From an uncultured Parolsenella sp. (GTDB lineage Bacteria; Actinomycetota; Coriobacteriia; Coriobacteriales; Atopobiaceae), in assembly GCF_934660935.1 (NCBI RefSeq), contig NZ_CAKUIH010000016.1, forward strand, positions 1 to 36,154: a DNA stretch of 36,154 bases, read 5' to 3'. The position numbers were made by a program, and so were the translations under genes. Shown piece by piece: positions 23,631 to 32,145 of the stretch. How positions within the stretch are numbered: the stretch's first letter is position 1; every line of letters starts with the position of its first letter. Below the pieces are notes generated by a model that was not told where the DNA came from, did not search any database, and was given only the letters and a program-made list of their open reading frames with translations.

Positions 23631-25245
23631 CTTGGTCCTCCCTCGTGAGCTCGCCAAGCATGGCAAGCTCGAGAGGCACCCCGACGCCCCAGCGCTCAAG
23701 CACCTCGTACGACGAGGCGAGCTCCGAAGGCGTACCCCTCCAGCGGATTCTGCCCCCTTCGAGAAGCACGACGTCATCCGCCGCGTACACCCACTCCCCC
23801 ACGTCGTGGCTCACCACAATGACGGGCAGTCCCTGGTCCGCGAGGTTGCGCACGGCGTTGATTAGGATCGTCCTGCATGACGCATCCAGCCCATCCGTGG
23901 GCTCATCGAGGACAAGTGCGGCGGGACTCATGGCAATGACGCCCGCTATGGCCACTCGACGCTTCTCTCCGCCCGACAGCTGGAATGGAGACCTCGGCCA
24001 GAGGTCCTCCGGCACCTTGAGCAGCTTTAGAGAGCGCTGGGCACGGCAGCGCGACTCATCGCGCGATGCCCCAAGATTCACAGGCCCAAATTCGACATCT
24101 TCTAGCACCGAATTTAGGAATAGCTGGTCTTCGGGTCGCTGGAAGGCAAGGCCAATGGCACCCCGCACGACGGGCTTTCCCAGAAGCGTGACCGATCCCG
24201 CGTCAGGCTCAAGAATGCCAGCCGCCACGCGCGCGAGCGTCGACTTGCCCGCTCCCGAAGGACCGATGACAAGGGTCAGATGCCGAGACGGGATTCCGAT
24301 GCTCACGTCATCAAGAATCTGAGCGCCTCCGAGATTGAGCTGGATATCCCGCAGGTTCAAGCCGCAAGAAGAAGGGGCCTCGCCATCCGAGCATGAGGCC
24401 ACGCGCCTCGAAGCAACGCGCAGAGAATCAAGCAGCTCATGGCCATGACCGGCTTCGCGAGCGAACGAAGCCAGCTGATACGCCGCTCGACAACTAGTTA
24501 AGTCGCACCCATCCTTAACAAGCATGGCCAGGGCAGGCGACAAACGAGATCCCGGAAACACGCGGCTCGCACCTTCTCCATCTGCGAACAGCAGATTCGG
24601 CGTGCCCTCCCAGACTAGACGCCCAGCCTCCAAAACAACCACTCGATCTGCATACACAGCCTCTTGGGGGCTATGAGATATCAGCAAAATGCCAACACCA
24701 CGCCTTGCAAGCCCTCTCAAGACACTTCGGAGACTCGATCGCGATGCGTCGCCAAGCTGGGACATAACCTCATCAAGTACGAGATACCGCGGATGCATCG
24801 CCAGAACGCCAGCGAGAGCCAGGCGCTGCTTTTCCCCACCCGAAAGAGTTTCAACGGCTCTACCCTCAAAACCCAAGAGACGGCAGTCGTCAAGCGCCTC
24901 GTGGACTCTCTTGCGGACTTCCTCGGCAGGCAGCCCGAGGTTACAGGGGCCAAATGCGACCTCATCAAAGACAATCGGCGCAACAAACTGAGATTCAGGA
25001 TCCTGCCTTACGTATCCAACGCAACCGTCATGCGTCGAAGCCTGAAGATTACGACCGTCGGCCTCAATCGAACCGCACTGAAGCTCCAAGGAGCGCGCAA
25101 GCAGCCTGGACAGCGTCGACTTTCCCGAACCATTTGCCCCGAGCAATACGACGAACTCTCCCGAAGCCACATCAAGGGAGACTCCCGAGAGCACATCACA
25201 GGAAGAGCCTGGGTACCGATAGCGTATGTTCCGCGCCCTTATCAT
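23620..25245 (-). CDS. Double-headed ECF transporter ATPase (EcfA1-EcfA2 fusion)
   Basis: A 541-residue protein with two complete ABC ATPase domains, replacing the separate EcfA1 and EcfA2 of most group II ECF transporters. Domain 1 has Walker A GANGSGKST (36-44), LSGGEKQR (134-141) and LVLDEVMSQL, where Val replaces the usual Pro after DE. Domain 2 has GPSGAGKST (328-336), LSGGEKRR and LVLDEPTDGLD. A linker of about 70 residues joins them. The start at 25245 is chosen because GAGGAGGG lies just before it and the protein then begins at the first ABC strand. It follows the rplQ terminator, overlaps ecfT by 11 nt and starts the ecf-truA unit. Confidence 0.9.
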   Translation of the reverse strand: MIRARNIRYRYPGSSCDVLSGVSLDVASGEFVVLLGANGSGKSTLSRLLARSLELQCGSIEADGRNLQASTHDGCVGYVRQDPESQFVAPIVFDEVAFGPCNLGLPAEEVRKRVHEALDDCRLLGFEGRAVETLSGGEKQRLALAGVLAMHPRYLVLDEVMSQLGDASRSSLRSVLRGLARRGVGILLISHSPQEAVYADRVVVLEAGRLVWEGTPNLLFADGEGASRVFPGSRLSPALAMLVKDGCDLTSCRAAYQLASFAREAGHGHELLDSLRVASRRVASCSDGEAPSSCGLNLRDIQLNLGGAQILDDVSIGIPSRHLTLVIGPSGAGKSTLARVAAGILEPDAGSVTLLGKPVVRGAIGLAFQRPEDQLFLNSVLEDVEFGPVNLGASRDESRCRAQRSLKLLKVPEDLWPRSPFQLSGGEKRRVAIAGVIAMSPAALVLDEPTDGLDASCRTILINAVRNLADQGLPVIVVSHDVGEWVYAADDVVLLEGGRIRWRGTPSELASSYEVLERWGVGVPLELAMLGELTREDQDAR

Positions 25246-25291
25246 TGCCCTCCTCGACACCGCTCGCTCGCGAACTCTATCGCAGGCAAGC

Positions 25292-25329
25292 ATAAACAAA
25301 AAGAGGGTCCAGGAAATCCCGGACCCTCT
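25292..25329 (-). terminator. Terminator of the rpoA-rplQ unit
   Basis: AGAGGGTCC (25302-25310) pairs with GGACCCTCT (25321-25329). On the minus strand it is followed by TTTTTGTTTA, a textbook intrinsic terminator, 32 nt after the rplQ stop. Confidence 0.9.
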
Positions 25330-25360
25330 CATTTGCACGAAGCTTAATTGAGCGAAACGC

Positions 25361-25831
25361 CTACTCGGCGGTCTCCTCAGTGGCCTCAGCGGTCTCCTCG
25401 GCGGGAGCCTCCTCGACCTTCTCGACCTTGGTGACCACGGTCTTGGCCGGCTTGGCCTTAGCGGCGACAGGCTCGGTCACGATCTCCATGATGACAACCT
25501 CGGCGTTGTCGCCCTTGCGGGGACCGAGCTTCATGATGCGGGTGTAGCCGCCATTGCGGTCAGCCCACATGCCCTGCGCGGCCTTCTCGAAGGCCTCGCG
25601 GACGAGCTCCTTGTCACCAAGCTTGGCGATGGCGAGACGACGGGAGTGCAGGTCGCCCTTCTTCGCCCAGGTGATGATGCGATCCACGTCGCTGCGGATG
25701 GCCTTGGCGCGCGGAAGGGTCGTCTTGATGCGGTCGTTGGCGAACAGCGCCTGGCACAGGCTCTTCTTCATAGCCTTGGTGTGGCTGGCGTCGGTACCAA
25801 GCTTCATACCGCTCTTCTTGTAGTGCCTCAT
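25361..25831 (-). CDS. rplQ: 50S ribosomal protein L17
   Basis: Structural protein near the polypeptide exit of the large subunit. MRHYKKSGMKLG and SLCQALFANDRIKTTLPRAKAIRSDVDRII are characteristic. Of the 156 residues, about the last 40 are an Ala/Lys then Glu-rich tail ending in EETAEATEETAE, longer than in the roughly 120-residue standard protein; acidic or charged L17 tails are seen in other actinobacteria. It is the last gene of its unit, 30 nt after rpoA. Confidence 0.96.
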   Translation of the reverse strand: MRHYKKSGMKLGTDASHTKAMKKSLCQALFANDRIKTTLPRAKAIRSDVDRIITWAKKGDLHSRRLAIAKLGDKELVREAFEKAAQGMWADRNGGYTRIMKLGPRKGDNAEVVIMEIVTEPVAAKAKPAKTVVTKVEKVEEAPAEETAEATEETAE

Positions 25832-25861
25832 AGTCAGTTACTCCTATGTGTGTAGCGGCGG

Positions 25862-26803
25862 CTAGGCCTTGAAGCCCAGACCCATCGACTCGAGCTTGTC
25901 CTTGACTTCCTCGATCGACTTGACGCCGAAGTTGCGGATGTTGAGCAGGTCGTTCTCAGAGAACTCAACGAGCTGACGCACGGAGTGAATACCGGCGCGC
26001 TTGAGGCAGTTGTAGGAACGGACCGAAAGGTCGAGCTCCTCAATCTGCTTGTCGAGCTCAGTGTTGTCGTCGGTCTGGCCAGCGGCGAAGATCGACGCGT
26101 CCTCGACCGGCTCGCCCTCATCGGCCAGGCACATGAACGCGGTCATGTGCTGGTTGATGATGTTCGCAGCCTCGACGACGGCCTCGCGGGCGGTGACACC
26201 ACCGTTCGTCTCGATCTCGAGGACGAGACGATCATAGTCGGTGTGCTGACCCACGCGGCAGGGCTCAACGGCCTTGGCGCAGCGAGTAACCGGCGAGAAG
26301 AGAGAGTCAACGTGAATGAGACCGATGGGGTCGTCATCGCGCTCGTTGTCCTCGCCAGACACATAGCCACGACCAGTACCGATGCGCATGGACATCGTGA
26401 GGTGGGCGCCCTCGCCGAGGGTGCAGATAACGTGCTCGGGGTTGACGAGAGTGAACTCGGTCGGGATGTTGAAGTCGCCGCCGGTCACGGTAGCCGGGCC
26501 GTCGATGGAAATCGTGGCCGTGGCCTCGTCGCCAATGCCGAGACTCTTGAACGCAAGTCCCTTGACGTTCAGAACGATGTCGGTGACGTCCTCGTAGACG
26601 CCCTCGACCGTAGTGAACTCATGCTGCACGCCGTCGATCTGGATGGCCTCCACAGCGGCGCCCTCGAGAGAGGAGAGCAGCACGCGGCGAAGCGAGTTGC
26701 CAAGCGTGTCGCCATAGCCGTGCTCAAGCGGCTCGGCCACAACGCGAGCGACATTCTCGCTGACCTCTTCTACCGACACGGTCGGTCGGATGAAATCGGA
26801 CAT
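25862..26803 (-). CDS. rpoA: RNA polymerase alpha subunit
   Basis: 313-residue alpha subunit. The N-terminal dimerisation and assembly domain has EPLEHGYGDTLGNSLRRVLLSSLEGAAV; the C-terminal domain, which contacts UP elements and activators, has KRAGIHSVRQLVEFSENDLLNIRNFGVKSIEEVKDKL. The start at 26803 follows TTGGAGG and gives the expected MSDFIRPTV opening. It lies 22 nt after rpsD. Confidence 0.97.
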   Translation of the reverse strand: MSDFIRPTVSVEEVSENVARVVAEPLEHGYGDTLGNSLRRVLLSSLEGAAVEAIQIDGVQHEFTTVEGVYEDVTDIVLNVKGLAFKSLGIGDEATATISIDGPATVTGGDFNIPTEFTLVNPEHVICTLGEGAHLTMSMRIGTGRGYVSGEDNERDDDPIGLIHVDSLFSPVTRCAKAVEPCRVGQHTDYDRLVLEIETNGGVTAREAVVEAANIINQHMTAFMCLADEGEPVEDASIFAAGQTDDNTELDKQIEELDLSVRSYNCLKRAGIHSVRQLVEFSENDLLNIRNFGVKSIEEVKDKLESMGLGFKA

Positions 26804-26825
26804 AGAAACCTCCAACCGATCTCTA

Positions 26826-27419
26826 CTACTTGGAGTAGAGCTCGACGATGAGCTGAGCGTCAATGTCAAGGTCGATCTGGTCACGGGTCGGGAGCTGAAG
26901 GACGGTGCCCTGGAGCTTCTCGATGTCGACCTCGAGCCAGGCCGGAACGGCCATGTGCTCAGAAGAGATCAGAGCCTCCTTGATGGGGAGGAGATCCTTG
27001 AACTTCGGGGCGACGGCAACGACGTCGCCGGCCTTAACGCGGTAGGAGGGGATGTCGACGCGCTTGCCGTTCACGGTGATGTGGCCGTGACGGACGGTCT
27101 GACGGGCCTCCTTGCGGGTGCGGGCGAAGCCAAGACGGAAAACCACGTTGTCCAGACGGCTCTCGAGGATGGTCATCAGGTTGTCACCCGTGATGCCCTC
27201 GATCTTCAGAGCCTTCTCGTAGTACATGTGGAACTGCTTCTCAAGCACGCCGTAGATGAACTTGGCCTTCTGCTTCTCACGGAGCTGACGGCCGTACTCG
27301 CTCTCCTGGCGACGCTGACGCTTGGGCTGGCGGTTCGACTTCTTGTTGATGCCCATCACGATCGGGTCAATGTCGAGCGCGCGGCACCTCTTAAGGACAG
27401 GAGTCCTATCCACTGCCAT
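26826..27419 (-). CDS. rpsD: 30S ribosomal protein S4
   Basis: Primary 16S rRNA-binding protein and 5'-domain assembly initiator. The 197-residue protein shows LESRLDNVVFRLGFARTRKEARQTVRHGHITVNGKRVDIPSY, the S4 RNA-binding domain. The N-terminal region lacks the four-cysteine zinc knuckle of some S4 proteins. It sits 19 nt after rpsK and 22 nt before rpoA. Confidence 0.97.
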   Translation of the reverse strand: MAVDRTPVLKRCRALDIDPIVMGINKKSNRQPKRQRRQESEYGRQLREKQKAKFIYGVLEKQFHMYYEKALKIEGITGDNLMTILESRLDNVVFRLGFARTRKEARQTVRHGHITVNGKRVDIPSYRVKAGDVVAVAPKFKDLLPIKEALISSEHMAVPAWLEVDIEKLQGTVLQLPTRDQIDLDIDAQLIVELYSK

Positions 27420-27438
27420 AGTTAGATTCCTTCCTTAC

Positions 27439-27846
27439 CTACACGCGGCGACGCTTGCACGGACGGCAACCGTTGTGCGCGATGGGGGTCTTGTCCTGGA
27501 TGCTCGAAACCTCGAGGCCAGCGGCCTGGAGGGAGCGGATGGCCGTCTCGCGACCCGAGCCCGGGCCCTTGACGAAGACGGACACCTTGTGGACGCCGTG
27601 CTCCATGGCCTCCTTGGCGCACGCCTCGGCAGCCATCTGAGCGGCGAACGGCGTGGACTTACGAGAGCCCTTGAAGCCGACCATGCCGGCAGAGCGCCAG
27701 GAAATCACGTTGCCCTGGGGGTCGGTGATCGAGATGATCGTGTTGTTGAAGGTGCTCTTGATGTGGGCCTGACCGACGGAGATGTTCTTGCGGTCGGCGC
27801 GCTTGATGCGGCCGCGGGCCTGCGCACCCTTCTTAGCAGTAGCCAT
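27439..27846 (-). CDS. rpsK: 30S ribosomal protein S11
   Basis: Platform protein of the small subunit. The 135-residue product has the basic N-terminus and HIKSTFNNTIISITDPQGNVISWRSAG, then the C-terminal DKTPIAHNGCRPCKRRRV that defines S11. It lies 13 nt after rpsM and 19 nt before rpsD. Confidence 0.97.
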   Translation of the reverse strand: MATAKKGAQARGRIKRADRKNISVGQAHIKSTFNNTIISITDPQGNVISWRSAGMVGFKGSRKSTPFAAQMAAEACAKEAMEHGVHKVSVFVKGPGSGRETAIRSLQAAGLEVSSIQDKTPIAHNGCRPCKRRRV

Positions 27847-27859
27847 TAGTCAGTCTCCC

Positions 27860-28231
27860 CTACTTCTTCTTCTTGCCGCCGACCTGACGCTTCTTACCCT
27901 TGCGGGTACGAGCGTTGGTGTGCGTACGCTGGCCGCGGACAGGGAGGCCCTTGCGGTGACGGAGGCCGCGGTAGCAGCCAATCTCCATCAGGCGGGCAAT
28001 GTTCTGACGCGTCTCACGACGAAGGTCGCCCTCGACGGTGAGGTTAGCATCGATGTAGTCGCGGATCTTGCCGACTTCTTCCTCAGTGAGGTCGCGCACG
28101 TGGGTGCTCGGATCAACGCCGGTAGCGGCGCAGATCTTGGAGGCGGCGGTACGGCCGATGCCGTAGATATAGGTGAGTCCGATCTCAACGCGCTTCTCGC
28201 GCGGGAGGTCGACGCCGTTAATACGGGCCAA
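27860..28231 (-). CDS. rpsM: 30S ribosomal protein S13, TTG start
   Basis: Head protein contacting the P-site tRNA and forming bridges to L5. The 123-residue product has MARINGVDLPREKRVEIGLTYIYGIG and the C-terminal GLPVRGQRTHTNARTRKG. The initiator is TTG, since the family's MARI opening begins exactly there with AGAGGAG 8 nt before it. It follows rpmJ by 14 nt. Confidence 0.96.
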   Translation of the reverse strand: MARINGVDLPREKRVEIGLTYIYGIGRTAASKICAATGVDPSTHVRDLTEEEVGKIRDYIDANLTVEGDLRRETRQNIARLMEIGCYRGLRHRKGLPVRGQRTHTNARTRKGKKRQVGGKKKK

Positions 28232-28245
28232 CTTGTGCTCCTCTC

Positions 28246-28359
28246 CTAGCCCTGACGCTGCTTGTGGCGCGGGTTCTCGCAGATCACGTACACCTTACCG
28301 TGGCGACGGATGATCTTGCACTTATCGCACATCTTCTTGACCGAAGGACGTACTTTCAT
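28246..28359 (-). CDS. rpmJ: 50S ribosomal protein L36
   Basis: Reading the minus strand from the ATG at 28359 gives a 37-residue protein, MKVRPSVKKMCDKCKIIRRH and then GKVYVICENPRHKQRQG. Cys11, Cys14, Cys27 and His32 form the zinc ribbon of the zinc-binding form of L36. GAGGAAG precedes the start. It lies between infA and rpsM, its usual place. Confidence 0.97.
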   Translation of the reverse strand: MKVRPSVKKMCDKCKIIRRHGKVYVICENPRHKQRQG

Positions 28360-28433
28360 CGTTCTTCCTCTCGGTGTGTCTTACTTTCCTATATGAACGC
28401 CCAGCCGCTGGCGAGAATATCCAAGGCTGATCA

Positions 28434-28494
28434 CACGCGCCTTGCTCCGCGTGTGGGAAGTACAAAGCCCTTACGGGCATGCGGCTCGCGCCGC
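28434..28494 (-). other. Two hairpins between infA and rpmJ
   Basis: CACACGCG (28434-28441) pairs with CGCGTGTG (28450-28457), and GCGGC (28481-28485) pairs with GCCGC (28490-28494) around a 4-nt loop. They occupy a 143-nt gap that is long compared with the other gaps in this unit. Neither has a T-tract; they may be a processing or regulatory site. Confidence 0.35.
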
Positions 28495-28502
28495 AGGGTG
28501 CC

Positions 28503-28721
28503 CTACTTGTAACGGTAGGTAATGCGCCCACGCTGGAGATCGTACGGCGACATCTCGACGACGACCTTGTCACCAGGAAGAATACGGATGTAGTTCATCC
28601 TGATCTTGCCTGAAATGGTGCAGAGAATGACATGACCATTCTCGAGCTCAACGTTGAACATCGCGTTGGGCAGCGGCTCGAGAACCTTACCCTCGAGCTC
28701 GATTGCGTCCTGTTTGCTCAC
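28503..28721 (-). CDS. infA: Translation initiation factor IF-1, GTG start
   Basis: IF-1 occupies the A site during initiation. From a GTG at 28721 the protein has exactly 72 residues, the standard length, with SKQDAIELEGKVLEPLPNAMFNVELENGHVILCTISGKIRMNYIRILPGDKV forming the OB fold. GAGGAAAAGG lies upstream. An ATG 45 nt earlier would add residues absent from the family. It begins a unit of its own, just past the map terminator. Confidence 0.95.
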   Translation of the reverse strand: MSKQDAIELEGKVLEPLPNAMFNVELENGHVILCTISGKIRMNYIRILPGDKVVVEMSPYDLQRGRITYRYK

Positions 28722-28768
28722 TGCGCTACCTTTTCCTCGACACATGACACAGCGACTGAACATCATAA

Positions 28769-28803
28769 CGAAAAACCCGCGCCACGTCTACGAGGCGCGG
28801 GTT
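28769..28803 (-). terminator. Terminator after map
   Basis: AACCCGCGCC (28774-28783) pairs perfectly with GGCGCGGGTT (28794-28803), and the minus strand continues with TTTCGTTATG. It separates adk-map from infA-rplQ, so the latter needs its own promoter. A TATGAT downstream of this stem may be the -10. Confidence 0.8.
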
Positions 28804-28871
28804 CTCCATAAGATTTTGATTGAAGTCGCCCTCGGGGCCCAGGTCACGAGCATCTCGACTCGTAGTCTTCC

Positions 28872-29657
28872 CTATTCGCCGCCCATCATAGAGCACCAGG
28901 GGCCTTCATCATCAGTCGTGAGGATGACAGGGCCGTCTTCCGTAACAGCAACCGTGTTCTCATAGTGAGCCGCCGTTCCACCGTCATTGGTGACAACCGT
29001 CCAGCGGTTACGGAGCACATAAGAATCATAGCCGTTCATACAAATCATGGGCTCGATGGCGATGACCATGCCAGCCTGGAGCTTAACGCCCCTCCCCTTC
29101 TTGCCATAGTTGGGGACGTTAGGTTCCTCGTGCATCTCACGGCCAATGCCATGACCGACGTAATCGCGAACTACTCCGTAGCCGTTCTCCTCAGCGAGAG
29201 ACTGGATAGCATGGCCTACGTCGCCAAGGCGATTGCCGGGCACGGCAGCTTCGATGCCAGCCTTGAGGCAATCGCGCGTGACCTCGCAGAGACCTTTATC
29301 GGCATCGCTGGGCTTACCGCAATAGAATGTCCAGGCATTGTCGCCAACCCAGCCATCAACTACCGCGCCGGTGTCAATAGAGACGATGTCGCCGTCTTCA
29401 AGCACGCGCTCTGCGGACGGGATGCCGTGAACGATTTCTCCGTTGATGGAGCAGCAAATGCTTGCCGGGAAACCACCATAGCCCTTAAATGCGGGCGTGC
29501 CGCCATGAGAACGGATCACGCTCTCGGCCACACGGTCAAGCTCAATCGTGGAGACACCCGGCATGATCATGGCACCCACACGGCGAAGGGTGAGCTTGGA
29601 GAGCGCACCCGCAGGTCGCATGGCCTCTATTTGGTCTTGCGACTTAATGATGATCAT
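28872..29657 (-). CDS. map: Methionine aminopeptidase, type I
   Basis: Removes the initiator methionine from nascent proteins. The 261-residue enzyme has the five metal ligands in their usual settings: SIDTG and VGDNAWTF for the two aspartates, VGHGIGREMHEEP for the histidine, AIEPM and HYENTVAV for the glutamates. Its ATG overlaps the adk stop by 4 nt (ATGA), indicating translational coupling. It ends about 70 nt before a strong terminator. Confidence 0.96.
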   Translation of the reverse strand: MIIIKSQDQIEAMRPAGALSKLTLRRVGAMIMPGVSTIELDRVAESVIRSHGGTPAFKGYGGFPASICCSINGEIVHGIPSAERVLEDGDIVSIDTGAVVDGWVGDNAWTFYCGKPSDADKGLCEVTRDCLKAGIEAAVPGNRLGDVGHAIQSLAEENGYGVVRDYVGHGIGREMHEEPNVPNYGKKGRGVKLQAGMVIAIEPMICMNGYDSYVLRNRWTVVTNDGGTAAHYENTVAVTEDGPVILTTDDEGPWCSMMGGE

Positions 29658-30280
29658 AGGGCGAGGAGCTCCTTGACATCGGCGTAAACATCATCGACCG
29701 GGCGGTCGCCGTCAACGGCCTTGAGAAGGCCCTTCCCCTTGTAGTACTCAACAAGCGGAGCCGTCTGGGACTCATAGACGTTAAGGCGGTTCTGAATGGT
29801 CTCGGGCTTGTCATCGTCACGCTGATACATCTCGCCACCACAGGAGGGGCAGACGTCAACGCCGGCGGGGGCGGTGTAGCCGCAATCACGGCAGGTGCGA
29901 CGAGAAGAGAGGCGCTCGACGATGACCTCGGCCTTGACGTCGACGAGAAGGGCGGCATCAAGGGAAAGGCCCATGTCCGCAAGAGCGGAGTCAAGCGTCA
30001 CGGCCTGGGCGGTGTTGCGCGGGAAGCCGTCGAGAATGAACCCCTTCTTGGCGTCATCAGCAGCGAGACGCTCCTTCACGAGGTCAACGACGAGCTTGTC
30101 CGGAACAAGCTGGCCAGCGTCCATGTACTCCTTGGCCTTGACGCCAAGCTTCGTGCCGGCCTTAACGGCAGCACGAAGGAGATCGCCGGTGGAAATGTGG
30201 GCGACGCCAAACTCCTCGACGAGCTTCTGAGCCTGAGTGCCCTTGCCAGCGCCGGGCGCTCCGAGCAGAACGATGTTCAT
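29654..30280 (-). CDS. adk: Adenylate kinase with zinc-binding lid
   Basis: Interconverts AMP plus ATP and two ADP. The 208-residue protein has the P-loop GAPGAGKGTQ (7-16), the AMP-binding HISTGDLLRAAV, and GFPRNTAQA. The lid carries CRDC and CPSC (Cys130, 133, 144, 147), the zinc form common in Gram-positives. It starts a unit after the secY terminator and is coupled to map by a 4-nt overlap. Confidence 0.97.
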   Translation of the reverse strand: MNIVLLGAPGAGKGTQAQKLVEEFGVAHISTGDLLRAAVKAGTKLGVKAKEYMDAGQLVPDKLVVDLVKERLAADDAKKGFILDGFPRNTAQAVTLDSALADMGLSLDAALLVDVKAEVIVERLSSRRTCRDCGYTAPAGVDVCPSCGGEMYQRDDDKPETIQNRLNVYESQTAPLVEYYKGKGLLKAVDGDRPVDDVYADVKELLAL

Positions 30281-30340
30281 TAGTGCCTTCTTTCTTCACG
30301 GTTTGCGAATGGGAAGTACAAGATGAAGCTAGCGTACCGC

Positions 30341-30376
30341 AAAACAAAAGGGTCGGCACCCTAAGGCGCCGACCCC
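30341..30376 (-). terminator. Terminator after secY
   Basis: GGGTCGGC (30351-30358) pairs with GCCGACCC (30369-30376), and the minus strand continues TTTTGTTTTG. It lies 26 nt after the secY stop and closes the upstream ribosomal unit before adk. Confidence 0.85.
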
Positions 30377-30402
30377 CTCAAAGATAACTATGAAGAGACT
30401 TG

Positions 30403-31692
30403 TTACTTGATGAAGAGTCCCTCGTAGTTTGCGGTCTTCAGCTGGCTCTCGATCTGAGAAATCGTATCCAGAGCAACACCAACCATGATGAGGATGGAGG
30501 TGCCGCCGAAGGCCTGGACGAGCGAGTTGCCCGTAAAAGTGAACACGATGGACGGCACAACGGCCACGAGGGCGATGAAAATCGCACCGGGGAGCGTGAT
30601 GTGGTTCAGCACGTTCTTGATGAAAGCGGCAGTGGCAGAACCCGGACGAACGCCAGGGATAAAGCCACCCTGCTTGCGAAGGGTATCAGCGGTCTCATCG
30701 GGGTTAAACACCATGGAGGTGTAGAAATACGCGAAACCAACGATGAGGAGCACGGAGAGCATCCAATTCAGCCAACCAGAGCTCACGGCGTTAGCAAATG
30801 CGTTAATCCAACCCACACCAGGGAAGAAAACCGCAAGCTGTGCCGGGAAGTACAGGATGGCGCTCGCGAAGATGATGGGAACAACGCCGGCGGTGTTGAC
30901 CTTGATCGGCAGGTACGTCGTCTGCCCGCCCATCATGCGACGTCCGACGACGCGCTTGGCGTACTGCACCGGGATGCGACGCTGGCCGCGCTCGATGTAG
31001 ACGATGAAGGGCACGACGGCGACGATCAGCACCACGATCATGACAGTCATCAGCACGCCATTGTCAGCCGTGCGAAGCGACTGCACGATCGAGGTTGGCA
31101 GGCCCGCAATGATGTTCGCGAAGATGATGAGGCTCATGCCGTTACCGATGCCACGCTGCGTGATAACCTCGCCCATCCACATGATGAGGATGGCGCCGGC
31201 CAGCATGGAAACGACAACCACAGTGTCCATCAGCCAACCAGGAATACCGGCCTGCGAGAAATCGATGCCGAAGCTCGAGCTCTTGAACAGGAACAGATAG
31301 CCCACGGAGTTCAGCAGGGCAAGCGCGACCGTGAGGTAGCGCGTGTACTGCGTAATCTTACGCTGGCCAGACTCGCCCTCTCGAGCGAGGGTACCGAGGC
31401 TCGGAATCACGGCCTGGAACATCTGCATGATGATCTGAGCCGTAATGTAAGGCATGATGCCAAGGCAAAACACCGACACGCGGGACAGAGCGCCACCACT
31501 GAACAGGTTCAGAACGGCAATCGCGCTGTTAGCGCTGGAGCTCGACTGATATGCCGAGAGCATCCCCTGGAAGGGGATGCCGGGCACGGGGACGTAAGCC
31601 CCGATCCTGTACAGCACGAGGATGCCCACGGTGAGCAGGATCTTGCTGCGGAGCTCCTTCACGCGGAACGCGTTGAGGAATCCGTTTAGCAC
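30403..31692 (-). CDS. secY: Protein translocase subunit SecY, GTG start
   Basis: Central channel of the Sec translocon. The 429-residue protein has about ten hydrophobic helices and the family motifs YRIGAYVPVPGI near the N-terminus, ITAQIIMQ, and YYIERGQRRIPVQYA-like sequence in the cytoplasmic loop that contacts the ribosome and SecA. The start is GTG, overlapping the rplO stop by 7 nt. It is the last gene before a terminator, separating it from adk. Confidence 0.96.
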   Translation of the reverse strand: MLNGFLNAFRVKELRSKILLTVGILVLYRIGAYVPVPGIPFQGMLSAYQSSSSANSAIAVLNLFSGGALSRVSVFCLGIMPYITAQIIMQMFQAVIPSLGTLAREGESGQRKITQYTRYLTVALALLNSVGYLFLFKSSSFGIDFSQAGIPGWLMDTVVVVSMLAGAILIMWMGEVITQRGIGNGMSLIIFANIIAGLPTSIVQSLRTADNGVLMTVMIVVLIVAVVPFIVYIERGQRRIPVQYAKRVVGRRMMGGQTTYLPIKVNTAGVVPIIFASAILYFPAQLAVFFPGVGWINAFANAVSSGWLNWMLSVLLIVGFAYFYTSMVFNPDETADTLRKQGGFIPGVRPGSATAAFIKNVLNHITLPGAIFIALVAVVPSIVFTFTGNSLVQAFGGTSILIMVGVALDTISQIESQLKTANYEGLFIK

Positions 31693-32135
31693 GGGAGCTC
31701 TACCTTTCCACCAGCGGCCTCAATCTTGGCCTTGGCAGAGGCGGAAACCTTGTCCACCTTGACGGTGAGCTTCTTGGTGATCTCGCCGTTGCCGAGAACC
31801 TTCACGAGCTCGTACTCACGCTTGATGATGCCAGCAGCAATAAGGCTAGCGGTATCGACGGTATCGCCATCGGCGAACTTCTCCTCGAGACGGGAGAGGT
31901 TGACCGGAGCGTACTCGACGCGATTGCGGTTGGTGAAGCCGGGAAGCTTCGGGAGACGCATCGCGAGCGGCTGCTGGCCACCCTCGAAGCCGGCACCCTT
32001 GCCGCCGCCAGAGCGGGAAAGCTGGCCCTTGGTGCCGCGGCCGGCAGTGGTGCCGTGACCGGAGGCGTTGCCGCGACCAATGCGCTTACGTGCCTTCTTG
32101 GCGCCCTCAGCGGGGCGCAGATCGTTGAGCTGCAT
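31686..32135 (-). CDS. rplO: 50S ribosomal protein L15
   Basis: Late-assembling large-subunit protein of 149 residues. MQLNDLRPAEGAKKARKRIGRGNASGHGTTAGRGTKGQ is the classic glycine-rich, extended N-terminus. It lies 10 nt after rpmD and its stop overlaps secY. Confidence 0.97.
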   Translation of the reverse strand: MQLNDLRPAEGAKKARKRIGRGNASGHGTTAGRGTKGQLSRSGGGKGAGFEGGQQPLAMRLPKLPGFTNRNRVEYAPVNLSRLEEKFADGDTVDTASLIAAGIIKREYELVKVLGNGEITKKLTVKVDKVSASAKAKIEAAGGKVELPC

Positions 32136-32145
32136 GTGGTGACTC

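Noticed and set aside
30400..31689. A 429-codon plus-strand open frame exactly opposite secY
   Set aside because: It is the complement of the hydrophobic SecY frame, giving a polar His/Asp-rich product without a ribosome binding site or family match.
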